A stretch of 64,000 bases of DNA, taken from Pseudoscleropodium purum (taxonomy: Eukaryota; Streptophyta; Bryopsida; Hypnales; Brachytheciaceae). Of this stretch, positions 40,865-52,628 are shown piece by piece; the first letter of the stretch is position 1, and each line of letters opens with the position of its first letter. The notes under the pieces are model-generated. The model was not told the origin of the DNA, searched no databases, and worked only from the letters and a program-made list of their open reading frames with translations. Made by a program: the position numbers and the translations under genes. The DNA lies in contig OZ017797.1 of the NCBI GenBank assembly GCA_963969395.1, positions 7,936,001 through 8,000,000 on the forward strand. Reading direction: 5' to 3'.

Positions 40865-41497
40865 TCAGTTTGGCTTCCCATACTTGATTGACTGTGCAAC
40901 CTCATAGTGTAATTGTCCCGGTCTGATTGCGCCTTTTATGTATTCCGAGACTGACTCATGCTCGTGCATGGGATAAATGAATGGAATAATATTCGTTGAA
41001 ATGTTCGGAATAACTCTACTAATATTCGGGAAATTGAGATCCCCCGTAAATGGTAGCGGAATATAGCATGCCAGATCCGGCGTCCTCCTGAGCGAAAGCA
41101 AGCACACATCGACCATGAGCACTTGGTCCGTGAAGCATGTCATCCTGGATGGTCTCTTAGTGTGAAGTATTGAGAGCATTTTGTAGCACCACGGGAAATT
41201 CTGGCTATCTACACAGTACTCTTTGCCATAAACGAACGCTAGGTTGTCTCTGACATGTTTTGGAAACAAGTGCGCAAGCAGAGGCCTAAGATCAACTATT
41301 GGCATCTTGGACCAAATTCCTACGTGGAACTTTTCAAACAGTGTCATGAACATTGCAACTAGCCTTGGCCTTTTAATGACATTTTTGTGCGGGTCCGACT
41401 TGTCCACCTCGATATTCGGGTCGAGATAACAAAGTAGTCTCGTGACGCATAGAACCACACATTTCTTGAACGACTGTGGATGGCCCACGTTGGACTC
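40865..41497 (-). CDS. FCP1/NIF-like HAD phosphatase module, catalytically dead (copy 2)
   Basis: The reading frame follows a strong 3' splice site (TTCTGTTCAG then GAG at 41,497) and ends with TGA at 40,865–40,867. Features of the FCP1/NIF-like HAD fold are visible: KCVVLCVTRLLCYLDP where active enzymes have a DxD motif, KRPRLVAMFMTLFEKFHVGIW, and a motif III-like VLMVDVCLLSLRRTPD. The two catalytic Asp positions read Cys and Thr, so phosphatase activity is not expected. The upstream exon is not identified; it could be the 3' part of the long minus-strand gene, giving two such domains in tandem, or a separate gene. Confidence 0.55.
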   Translation of the reverse strand, partial: ESNVGHPQSFKKCVVLCVTRLLCYLDPNIEVDKSDPHKNVIKRPRLVAMFMTLFEKFHVGIWSKMPIVDLRPLLAHLFPKHVRDNLAFVYGKEYCVDSQNFPWCYKMLSILHTKRPSRMTCFTDQVLMVDVCLLSLRRTPDLACYIPLPFTGDLNFPNISRVIPNISTNIIPFIYPMHEHESVSEYIKGAIRPGQLHYEVAQSIKYGKPN

Positions 41498-42182
41498 CTG
41501 AACAGAACATGAGTTAGTAGCTACAAGATTATACAACATCAATATCCACTGAAAGAAGACAAGCCAGTTGATATCGGCTGGCAGTTGATACTGCGGCCTG
41601 ACACACGACAGTAGCCAATAATTCATATTGAGAAACAAACAAAAGGTGCCAGATAGATTGTGCACAGATGAGTGAATGCCTGCACCTATATTATTGCGAT
41701 CACTTGATTAGAATGACCAAGATCTAATGCTGAAACTCTCAAAGGAAACATTTGAATGCTTTGAGAGTGAGTGTCCCATGCGCAAGCTTTAGGAAAAATC
41801 GGACTGAAATGCCTTCATTACAAAAAAATTGTTTAATCAATACAAAAGAAAATAATGTACACAAAAGATGTAGTCTCTAGACGTCCTCCTTTATCTACAG
41901 AGAATATATATAATCTACAAAAATATGTGTCGGTTGGCAGCCGATACACTACGCCTCCTCCATTAGGTCCCGTGGGCTAGGAATTCCCATGGCCTACAGC
42001 TCCTCCAGTGAATATGGCACCTCGAATCCCTTTTGATATGGTAGTGTCACATTCATGAACTGATTATGAAGAGGAGAGCCCGGCATACAACGTGCAATCC
42101 CAACTGAAGAGTTTTTTTGATAGAACTCTGGGACCGTGAGTCCCGAAGACAAAAACCGTTCAATGAATGGGATGAGCGTCGC

Positions 42183-45100
42183 CTAGAGATAAGGCAGTTT
42201 TCCACCCTTCAGCGAACTCTCCGAATACATAGTAACCGGGGGTGGATGAATCGCACTATATGGCAGATTCAAAACATTCCGACAGGGCTCGTGATCCACG
42301 ATCAATGAGTTGTTGATCGTGGCCCCATTATCGTACAAGGAGGATGACCCGAGAATCCTTGCGAGACGCTTCAGAAAAATTGGTTGTGTGGGATTCTGAG
42401 GGTCTTGATAAGCACTCTCGTCACAGTACTCCTGTCCAAAAGCCAGGTAATCATCTCTGATATCCAGCGCCTTCCATTTCAGGTTATGAAGATGCTGCTC
42501 AAGAGTCTGCTTGGGTAAATGCGACCAATAAACGATCTGAATGTCCTGACCCTTACAGAACCTGATGAACTCCTGAAGACTTGGTCGAGCTCTTACTTGC
42601 GACCTTTGATGCATACTTTTCCCTTTTAAAATGAGGGGCTCATAGAAGAGTAGAGTTCTCTGAACCTCAAGGAAAAGAAACAACTTCGGAGTCGCTACCT
42701 GAGACGGGCCAGCACTAGACGTGTTCCCTGCCCTTTCTTCTAGAGCTGGTTTGTCACACTCCTGCCCACCTTCAGACGCGATGGCGGGGAATTTCTCAGA
42801 AGTTTTGGAGTCATCATCTGCATTGCAAAACGAAATACATAGAGCATGAGATGCAATGAACTTAGGTACATGACAAAACATTCGTGCACTGTATCGGCTG
42901 GCAGCCGACACAGTCCATAAGTACTTTAGTCTGTCGAGATGAAGGCTCCTATTAACAAGTCTACGCACAAGTCTGAGCCAGGCAGTGCTACGTATACATG
43001 ATCTATTTTAGATACTCCACAAACATCGCGGAGCATGTCTATCGCCTACGAACCTCCAATTTGAGCCTGCCTTTGAGATCGAGCGGGAGACATCGCTTCA
43101 TTTGGGAAGTCCTGTTCCCACGCCGCCGCGCCACCGTCTTCCTCGTCACTCGGTCGTTTCCGCTTTTGTTGAACCCGAGTTGACCTTTGCGAGTCCGCCG
43201 ACTCTGACTCCTTTTCGAGCGTGGCCCCCTTGCTTCTTCCCCGTCGTGGTTCAGGTGGGGAAACCATCATGGGTGTCGGCTGGCAGCTGATACTAATGTC
43301 AGCTGCAGTAGCCGGGCGGCCAATTGCAGTGACTCCCACTTGAGGCTCTGTTGCAGGACTGACCATTGGAGCCTGTGGAATCCTGCGAATCTCCTCTGAC
43401 GGTGGCTGAACGTGCAAGTCTACGACCATTGCAATCGATGAATTTTTCGGTCGGAGCATCCCGTGCGGCTCCGAATTTGGAGCCGGGGGGAGATTGAGAG
43501 AACGCTGCGGAGATGAAGGACGTCGTTGCCGCTGCCTTCGAATGAGTGTCTCTTCCGGGGGGCCATCACTGTCTGAGTCAATCTGAAACGTCTGAAGTGC
43601 TGGTCGCTCCTGAGACTGACCCTGCGGCCGTTGAGATTGAGCAGCGCCACCCGGAGTCTCCGTCAGATTGAGGGTCGAGATTGGCCACGGTTGCTGATGT
43701 GATGCCGCAGGCGACACTTGCCCCGATCCGCTTGCGCCCCCCCGGTCTGTCAGCGCAGGCGTCCTCGAAGAAGGTCCCAAGGAAGCCGAGAAGACGAGGT
43801 TCATTCCCCTCACACGTTCCGTGGCCTTCTGCAATCCGTCCTCCTCCCGAACGAACTCCATGATGGCCAGGCCATTCCTCTGCGAACCCATGGAGTACAA
43901 GTGAGTAACATGTTGTATCAGCTGCCAGCCGACAGGATTTCACTTCCTCTGAACAATGCAAATGTGAGGAAGGGATAAGAAAACTTACCAGAGCGATCTC
44001 CGTGATGTTCCCGCCCCCCCAGATGTTGATGACGGTGGCATCCTTGGATTTTAGGGTCGGCATCATCAGTTTCTCTAGAAGTCCATGACCAACCCCGCAC
44101 ATCCCGCCATTCCAGTCGACCTCGCCCTCAACGTCGACATTGAACCAGTCGGGCGCCTTGTTGATCCCAGTGAAGCGCTTGAAGATCGGGAAAATACTGG
44201 ACCTGTCCTCGAGCTTCGGGAAGGTCAAGGACAGAGTGACCAAAGGCATGGATTCAATCTCTGCCTTCTGAAAGCCTCCACGGGGAGATGGCTGATAGTA
44301 CACCGAATGATAGTACCAGGAGGACGAGTACGAGGCCGTCGCGACAGAATCTCGGAAACGCGAGTTCCCGATGAGGAGCATTGGCAGGGGGATGTACGCT
44401 TCGGTCTCTTCGATATTCGGACCGTCCACCTCAGGGATTTCAGCGGCCAGTGCTAGATCGAGCAGATCGTTCTTGTTCACTGGAACTGGTTCCCCCATAT
44501 CTGTATACCCAAAGAGGACAATGAATTTTTTGTCCTCGGGTTCCAACGCCATATTCCCCTTCGATTGACGGACAAAGTCGACCACCTCAGGAATACTCTC
44601 TCCGACATAGCATTCGTATTTCAGTTCGGCGGACTTCCCAAGCGTCGGAGGCATTTCGACTTTGGCGTAGTTCGCCAACGTCGTGAAGAAGACCCCTGGC
44701 GCCTTGCCATCCGTCGACTTGTTCGTCGTTGGATTCATAGGGTTCACTCGCCCCTTCAACCAGTTGTTGGCGTCCGTGAACTTCATCATGTCCTTCCAGA
44801 CGTTTCGGACTACGGTTGCTGAGTACCCCTCTTTTTCAGCAAGTTCCATCCAATCCTCGTCAGTATATGGGGTCCAGCCTTGGTCCTTGCAGGGAAGGGG
44901 ATGCTTCTTCCTGGTCCACATGATCTTGTTCATGACGATTCTGTCCAACTTTTTGTCCTTGTACCAGTCGAAGAGAGTGATCTTCCCCGAGGACTTGGCC
45001 TTCGCAGTGTTCTTGATGCTCACGCGAAGTGCAACGATCTCCCGTCCTAGCTCGCACAGATCCGAATCCCGAAGCCCCAACGTTGGCGTGAGATCCGTTT

Positions 45101-47188
45101 TGGTGATGTGAGTGAGCGGCTTCCGATTGACGAGGAGATTTGGCACAGTCCCATCATCTCCAATAAGCTCCCCGTTCTCCCACGCATCGAAGACCTCCGT
45201 CCATAGCACCCAGGTGGTCTCCTTGATGAAGATGAGGGGCAACTTGGAGGACACCTTCTCATCCACGAAGTGCGCCATCACCTTCAGCTTCACAGCTTGG
45301 AGGAGTTCCACCGCAATGTTTAGAACATGCGAGAATGGTATCGACTACCAGCCGATACATAATATATTAATCAAAAGGGAGAAAAAAATAAAGGTGCGTG
45401 GGAATTACCTCAAATGTTGCTGACGACTTTCCACCTCCACGATGCGGCTCTGGGCACCCCGCCTTCACCCACGCCGCTCTTCCCATCTCTGCGCAGGATC
45501 TGAAGGTCTCCTTTGCCACTTTCTCCGCGATGTTGAGATTGAGGGCATTGGAGACTCTGACGAGTGTGTCCGGGTCTCTACTGAATACCGGAATGACCTC
45601 GAACTCCAAGAGGTCGGTTTTGGCTTCAGAGCCGTCCGGATATTGCTCGGCCAATTCTCGACAGGCCATCACTGTGTGTTGCCCACCAATGATATACCAG
45701 TGGACATTTGGCGCCTTCCACCACGGCATTGAGATGCCGTCGACAACAACAGTCTGTTCCTTCCCGGGACACTCGTCCATCACGGCGTCTAGCCCTTTGT
45801 CTGTTGGCAGTGGAGCCTGCTTCAGAGGAATCCCATGGATTTCCGGCTTCTTCCTGATGGACCCGTATCCCTTGTACATGGTCTTCACCTAAATTGAGAG
45901 AAGGCCAAAATATTAAAGACCAGCTACAGATGTCGGCTGCCAGCCGATACATTATATGGGAAGATAAAAACCAGTAAAGGATGGAAGTGATCGTCGAATT
46001 ACCTGGCCAAGTCGGTCCTTTGCAATCTTCCAGTACTTCAACTCGTCCGGTGCAATGTGGAATTTGTCCGATTGAATGACCCCCGGAAGACGTTGCTTTT
46101 TGTAAGGAAACGCGTGCAGGAGCCCCGTTTCCAACGCCTGGTAAATAGCATTCACCTCGTTCTCCTTCGTCTTGGTTGTGAGATGATTTCCACGCTGGAG
46201 TGCCTCATCGAGTGTCAACTTCAGCGGCTTATTGGGGTCGTCCCTGGCCTTCGGTTTGCTGGGCGACCCGGTCTCCTGCAGATCAGTTGCAGCGACTTCA
46301 GTCACTGGCGCCGCCACTTGCTTCCTCGCCAAGGGTACCTTTTTCTTCCCCTTTTCCAACTCATGAGCGATGAACGCATTGTGTTCATCGTGCTCTATCT
46401 TCAAGCACTCCCAGCCTTGGATGAGGTCCTCTACACTGGACAGCGTGTTTCCCGCGAACGTCATGCCCATCGACATTGACTTCTGTCCACAGACCTCCTC
46501 TGTGCACTTGTTCACCGGCAACTCCACCGCAAAATAATCGGCAACTCCATCCGTGCTTCCTAGTGGCATTAAGCATATCATGACGTGCACGGAATCGCCA
46601 ACAGCCATGACGGACAATACACTTCCTTTGCCAGGGGTCATGTTCCCTTTCAGCTTGAAGGAGCATACGATCTCCATTGTCGTGTCAGGTAACTGCCTCC
46701 AACACGGACCCCATTCTTGGATGGCCTCGATCGCTCGCCATGTTGCCCTCGGTGGATACCCGTCTCCTAATATCCGAGAGTTTGGGATTTGCTCACCCAG
46801 AAGGCGGGCCAAGAGAGTTGGTTTCCTACAGAACAATACAATTGAATTCTCAGTACACTCACACTATGCACCTTCACTTTGTGCATCCACTGTATCGGCT
46901 GCCAACCAATACAACCTCTCAGTCCCTAAACCCTACCGTCGGAAGACATTTCTAGAAATTCCTAAGTCAACAGTCCCGGGATCATATCGGCTGCCAACCA
47001 ACATAGCTTAAGCTCAGGCTCCTAGTGAGTGCTACAATGTATGTCAGCTGCTAGCCGATATAGCAAGTAATAGGTGCCTCAGAATCTCAATGGCTATCCT
47101 ATATGATATAGCAAATGATAATGTATCGGCTGGTAGCCGATACATGTAGTGAAAAGTACCTCTCAGTCGCCAAATCGGAAGACGCCAT
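42183..47188 (-). CDS. ParB-like / methyltransferase-like / FCP1-like fusion protein, six exons
   Basis: Predicted exons: 47,188–47,160 (ATG, MASSDLATE), 46,825–46,003, 45,888–45,409, 45,344–43,989, 43,921 (or 43,879)–43,054 and 42,817–42,183. All phases agree, giving about 1,400 residues before a TAG. Exon 3 carries a ParB/sulfiredoxin-like core with WYIIGGQHTVMACRELAE, comparable to the GGxxR motif of ParB. Exon 4 ends with LLEKLMMPTLKSKDATVINI then WGGGNITEIAL, resembling SAM-binding motif I of DNA amino-methyltransferases, continued in exon 5 by GLAIMEF; I see no clear DPPY motif. Exon 5 is Pro/Ser/Arg-rich with nuclear-signal-like RRQRQRRP and QKRKRP. Exon 6 has an FCP1/NIF-like module (ARPSLQEFIRF, LIVDHEPCRNVLNLPYSAI) whose DxD position reads LEVQRT, so it is probably inactive. 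Every intron contains a palindrome. The frame continues beyond the TAG at 42,183–42,185. Nuclear function in DNA marking of the element is inference. Confidence 0.6.
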
Positions 47189-48540
47189 CGCCAATGGACT
47201 CTGTCACTTATTGGCTACTGAAGATGACTTGTTGGCTGCTGAAAAAGCACGCTTGCCTTACTCTCCTTCACTGTCGGCTGGCCAGAAATGCGTATCGGCT
47301 GCGCTAAGATGTATCGGTTGCTGCTTTGTTTTGCGAGGGGATGTCAGCTGCAAGCCGGACTGAAGGAGGGAGAATGGCAGAGTGAGAGTGAGTGAGGCTG
47401 AGAGTGAGTGAGAGTGAGTGAGAGTGAGAGTGAGTGAGAGTGAGTGAGAGTGAGAGTGAGTGACAGAGAGAGAGTAGGAGACGCAAATGGCAAATGAGAG
47501 AAAATGAAAGTGGCCGGGGGTGTATACCCCCTAAACCCTCGGCTGCCAACCGATAGGCGCAATCATGACAAACCGAGTTCGTTCTTCCATAAATTTCATC
47601 CATCGTAGGTTTTCATCTGTTAGCATGTACTCCACATCCAGCAAAGTACATGGAAGTTACGAACACTCATTGCAGAGATGCGTACGTTTCCCAACACGAT
47701 CTCCCGATGCACGGACTTGTCTCTCTTGCAATCACCACAACTTCATCCTCTTCCAGATTCAAACTTCAGGCGCCAAATTCAGTTTCAGGCTTGCTCACCT
47801 AGGATCAGATCTTGGAGGACTTCCATTTTCATTTTCATTTGCCCCACACACGCGCTCAGAGCGTCCAAGAACCGTCAGGGAATTGCAGTGGCTTGTTGTG
47901 GAATGTTTATGAGGGATGCAACGTGATAGGGAATTCAGTAGACCTCAGTTCAGTGCAGCATTGAGTAGTCTTCGGGTTCAGGAAGCGCTCTTCGACAGTT
48001 GTTATTTGGCGTTTAGGCTTACGTAGGATTTGAATTGCTCCAAGCTACATTTGAATTGCAGTAGGATTCTAATTGCAGTAGGATTCTAATTGCAGTAGTA
48101 GTCAAGAGCATTCTCGAAAATTAGTTGCCTGACAGAGGTTCAGGATTTCCTATTCGGTTGCACATGTGTTTCCATTTCATTATTTTTACTAGTCAGAGCA
48201 TCTGTAGATAGTGCCTAGATCATAGAAAGCACAAAATCTAGCTTCGTGTATGATCCCCAAAGTTCTAGCTATACGGTCCTGCCTCTGTGCTTGACCGTAC
48301 GGACAGTGGTATTGGCTGCCAGCCGATACCAATTTCTATACTAGGAAGGTCGTGAAGCACCAGGTACACAGACGTATCGGCTGCCAGCCGATAAGGTCAT
48401 CATGGGTTTGACAGAGATTCCGACATTGTGGGTTCTGACTTCGATTTCAAATCATGAGTGGATCTGATGACTAGACATCGGGTGCGAGTCCTATTGAGGC
48501 ATTCACGAAAAATGGAGGCTTGGGAAGACTGAAAATGTAG
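47189..48540. promoter_or_regulatory. Divergent intergenic region between the two element genes
   Basis: The two gene units point away from each other across this ~1.35-kb spacer. It has four palindrome copies (47342, 47537, 48310, 48375), a GA/GT-rich tandem tract and several short 'gcagtaggattctaattgcagtag' type repeats near 48,057–48,100. It probably contains both promoters and 5' leaders. The first exon of the plus-strand gene was not placed with confidence. Confidence 0.5.
47380..47475 (+). repeat. GAGTGAGT/GAGAGT tandem tract
   Basis: Purine-rich units of AGTGAG and AGAGTG run about 90 bp on the plus strand (CT/CA-rich on the coding strand of the minus gene), just upstream of its first ATG. 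The Ser/Leu/His-rich open frames across it are artefacts. Confidence 0.85.
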
Positions 48541-51500
48541 AAGGGAGTTGTTGTGGCTCTTACACTGGAAGGATTATACTACTCCGGAAGGGCGGTCGTA
48601 GAAAGGATGGTGAGCCGCGATCCCTACCTCGTACGCGTTCATGTCCTAGACGTTCCAAATAACCTCGATATGCCTCTTCCGTTTCCTGAGGGAGACATGG
48701 TGTTCCTGCAACACTGCCCGGGAAGGTCAATCGTGTGGGAGGCAGAGAACATCTATCCCCATGCAGAGTCTGAAGGGTCTTCTTCTGATGGTGTCGGCCA
48801 GCAGCCGATACAAGTGGTCACAGATGAAAAACCCATACAACAATTCCTGTCACTCACTGTCAATATGGATGTCTCACTACTGCAGACTGTGGGCACGGAT
48901 CTGCTGTATGCTGGTGTAGGTACAATTGTACAATACTCTCCGAAGGGTTACTGGGAAGGCTTTCGCGTTCCACACAGCTTCTTCCTCGTTGTGAAGCTAC
49001 TGCACGTCGTCGATGATTTCCAGGATCAGAGTGCTTATTGCGAGATTCTTGAATTCATGACACTCAAACGTTGTGTTGGATTCAAAATACTCTGGAGTGG
49101 TTATAAGGTCAGACCAATCGAGACCTCCGTCCCAATAACCAAGGTTGTCGGCTGCCAGCCGACAGGAAAACCTACGACCCATTTCATGCAGGCTCAAGTC
49201 GATGGTAACTACGAGAGTGGCGAGAGTTCGAACGATGTACAGGTAGAATTATGTGATCCGGGAACACAGCGAGTACTTCCTACTACATCAGATGAAGACG
49301 AGCGAGATGATAGGCTCTATTCGTTCGACGATGACAGCCGTGGGTCTGCAAAGGATCACCGCGATGTTCATGGTTACAGTACCTCTGGCACTACCGTGTC
49401 CGACACAAGTGTTGCTGACAGCATGGATCATTCGGACGCATTTAGAGCTGATACTCAAAGTGGAGATAATGGCCATCCGGATGGAATGCAAGCTGGGCTT
49501 CCAATCCCAGATAGACCGCTCTGGAGAAATCAATACTGTGAATTTCTCAATGACGACTTCTCAGTTCTCGAAAGAGCCATGATCCAAGTCTACCTACCAG
49601 ATGAGGCCTGCGATGATGGCGTCCTGGGCAACACGGATGTCAGGGTCATGTTCGTATCGGACAATGACGAACTGCAAATGACAACCATGCGCTGGAGGCT
49701 CACACACACAAGGTTGGAGGGTGGAAGGCTACTATCTGAAATTGTCACGCTCTGCTCAGAGGCTGCTCTATTGAATGAGTTGGACGATAACGGAATGCAG
49801 GGGGGACCGAGGAATCCATACCGCTCTGTGCACAAAAGGGTGATTCCCAAGGATCACGAAAGCCAATCCAGGCTGCAAATGAAGACCTCGGAGACAGAGG
49901 TACGTAAGGTCAGTTCACAGAAGTGCTGTAAGCTCAGATGCTGCCAGACGTTTCCCTGGGAGGACACGAGGTCTATACGACGAAAGTTCTTCGCTTGCAC
50001 ATTCGAGAGTAGGAGGGAGGTAGCGTATGCGGTGCAGAGTCAACTTCATGCAGGGGTTATTCCAGGAAAAAAATTCATTACTCTTGCAAATACAAACGTC
50101 TGCGAGAACGCATGGTATATCATTCACGAGGTATCGAGGTCGGCCTATCATGTTTACAAGGCTGCGGCCGTAGGAGGATCCGTTAACGGTTCACATGGAA
50201 ATGCGGGGGCCCGACGGCCACGGCCACAAACAATCCAAGCTCAAGCAACCCTCAAAACGATCATAGACGACAATGTCGACAAAATGCCAAACGAGTTCAG
50301 AATGGTTGGAAATAAACGCGTCGACAATCTCAAGGTCCTCCCCTCTGCAATGAATTGGGATCACATGCGCGAACAAGTCAATTATGTAAGTCCATCATCT
50401 GCCTCTTCGTCTACAGTAGAAAAGTCCTTTTATCGGCTGCCAGCCGATACAATCATGTCTGGACTTTGAATGTAGAAGCCATTGATCTTTCCTTTCTATA
50501 GGCCGTCATTTGCAGTTCTGTCGGTTGGCAGCCGATACAACTCTATAGTCTTCCATGGAAACTCATCCATGAAGTCATGTTCTTCAGGTCAATGGAATAT
50601 GCAATATGAAGCCACTCTCGCAGTCTGCTATCAGTTGCCTTCGGAATGCTCATTTCAAAAACGTAGAGGTCAAGGCCGTAGGGAGCAATTTCTCAAAATG
50701 CACAGAATGTGACTTCCTCGTAGAGTTCATTGCAAAGTATCCAAGAAGTTGTGATGAGTGGCAGGCCCTGGTCGACGACAAAGAGAGACATCTCAATTAC
50801 CAACGCGCTTGTAGAAATGTATACAGTGGATGGACCACGCAGTCGGTGCAAAATCCATCAGAGTTCCTCTGCATTATTCATGACAAAATGGACACCACAA
50901 AGACTGCCATTCCGAGGATGCAGCGCATCACCAAGGCCACCGCAAGGCTAGGGCAAATACCAATCTCATGTACTGGAATGCTTACACATGGACATGGAGA
51001 TGGCACGTATGCACATTACTCCACATCACTCTGGCCTGGGGATTCAAATTTCACAATTTCGTCCATCTGCAGGGTCCTCAGGGCCCTAGAACTACCACCT
51101 GTTCGGGAGTCCAAGATCCTCTTCTCAACTCCACCGCTAAACACCTTCTTCGAGGCTCTGCTTCATGGGAAATCGAGATGCAACTCGTCAATCCCGCAGG
51201 CCTCGGACATAATGATCGACGTAGCGAGACCAGGACGACCTTAGGTCCCACTTCCGAGGAAACTATTCTTGCAACTCGACAATTCAGCAAAGGACAACAA
51301 AAATCGATTCCTCATGGCTTTCTGCTCACTGCTCACTGCTCACTGCCAGGCGCATATTCAAGGAAGTTTCAGTGGGGTTCCTTATTGTTGGGCATACGCA
51401 CGAGGACATTGATGCGCACTTCAGTTATCTCTCTAAACTGATCAAAAGGAAGAACACATACGTACTTGCGGATCTCATGAAGGCGTTCATGGATTCACAG

Positions 51501-52628
51501 AAGACTGTAGCCTTCATTCTGGAGTTCATGCAAGAAGTGGCAGACTTCAAATCATACTTCAAGGGCTTCCATCATGATGGGGTGAACAAAATCATCAGGC
51601 TCGGAGATAAACACCTCTTCAAGTTCTACGTCGTGGAGGATGGTGTGGATCGTGGATGGCCGATCATGAGGTACAAGCTCAGGGCCACAGATTCTTTGTG
51701 GCTGCCTCCTAGCGCACTTGTCAAAATGTGGACAGTGGACGAAAATGGACAACCCAATATTCTACAGGGGGACCCTCGACTTGTGCCTTTCAAGGCACTC
51801 TGGGGGAATGTGGACATTAATACCAGAAGGCGAAATGCAGAAAAGGAAGTCGCAAGGGCTACAGAGTGCAATGAGAAATAGACATTCATCAAAAACGGAA
51901 TAGCAAAGTTCATTGAGTTCTGGAAATCGGGAATGGCCAGAGATAGACGGTACGCACAGGAAATGGCAGGCTGTGTGGCTTACTGGGAAAGAATTCAATC
52001 AGAGATCAATTCGGCGCTGCCTCAAACTCCGGCATTGCTTCAAGAAGGATTATGGCCGCTCTCTGACTGGACAAGAGATCACACGTCGACTTTTGTAGAC
52101 AAGGGGGCAGAGGAGAATTATTCAGTAGACACCACTCCGGAGGACGAAGGGGATCCCACTCCATACTGCGGACTTGCGAAGGACAGGCCGCGCTTGAGAT
52201 TCAATCCATTCAGGGATGTTCTGCTCGGAGACTTTGTTCTTTGTCGACCATGTCACAACATTCATCTGCCTGTCTAGCTGGGACGGGTACTCCAATGTGT
52301 GGACATGTCTCCGGGGCCCACATATGGTAATTTTAAAATTGAGTGGTGGACTCCGATGAAAGCCAAGAGGGAGTCAAAAGCGCTCATTGCGAGGGAGTGC
52401 TGGACCCGAAGATGGCACAAGGAACTTTGTCTTCCGCAGATGGTCCATGTCAACATTGTCTTGTACTCGCACAGAATGTACTCGCACAGAATGCCCTCGC
52501 ACACAAAGAAAGGACCTCCCACATCTCATGTCATCCCGGAGGCATCCGTTGCTGCTGCTATTGCGAATCTGGAGGCCGCAGGGGCAGCTTTGGACAGAGA
52601 TGCAGACGAGGGCGGAGAGGATTACTGA
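48541..52628 (+). pseudogene. DUF7869-like (putative transposase) gene with disabling mutations
   Basis: The first long exon, open from 48,541 (first ATG 48,607), ends in phase 0 at 50,385 before GTAAGT. A 202-bp intron ends CAG at 50,587 and the frame resumes at 50,588. The N-terminal ~600 residues are unassigned apart from acidic low-complexity stretches; a CCKLRCCQ Cys-rich segment lies near 49,920. The second exon has the ordered motifs IHDKMDTTKT (50,876 on), LFLQLDNSAKDNKNR (~51,265–51,310) and VGHTHEDIDAHF (51,387–51,422). This D…DN…HTHxDxD pattern is what I associate with DUF7869 proteins and suggests an RNase-H-like nuclease. The frame is broken by TAG at 51,242, 51,879 and 52,275 and by a frameshift at 51,324–51,344. 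It ends with TGA at 52,626. Family naming is from memory; the transposase role is inferred. Confidence 0.65.

Noticed and set aside
43054..43921. Starting a separate gene at the TTG before YSMGSQRNG (43,900)
   Set aside because: Not a plausible plant start. The frame is open back to an in-frame splice acceptor and continues the methyltransferase-like exon upstream.
47304..47603. Ser/Leu/His-rich open frame on the minus strand
   Set aside because: Created entirely by the GA/GT simple repeat at 47,380–47,475.
49146..49167. A 22-bp GT…AG bounded palindrome read as a mini-intron
   Set aside because: Far below the minimum size for spliceosomal introns, and the surrounding frame stays open through it.
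41994..52277. Alternative genetic code with TAG as glutamine
   Set aside because: Nothing else in the window supports recoding, and methylation-driven C-to-T change plus pseudogenisation explains TAG stops in a silenced transposon. Kept only as a remote possibility.
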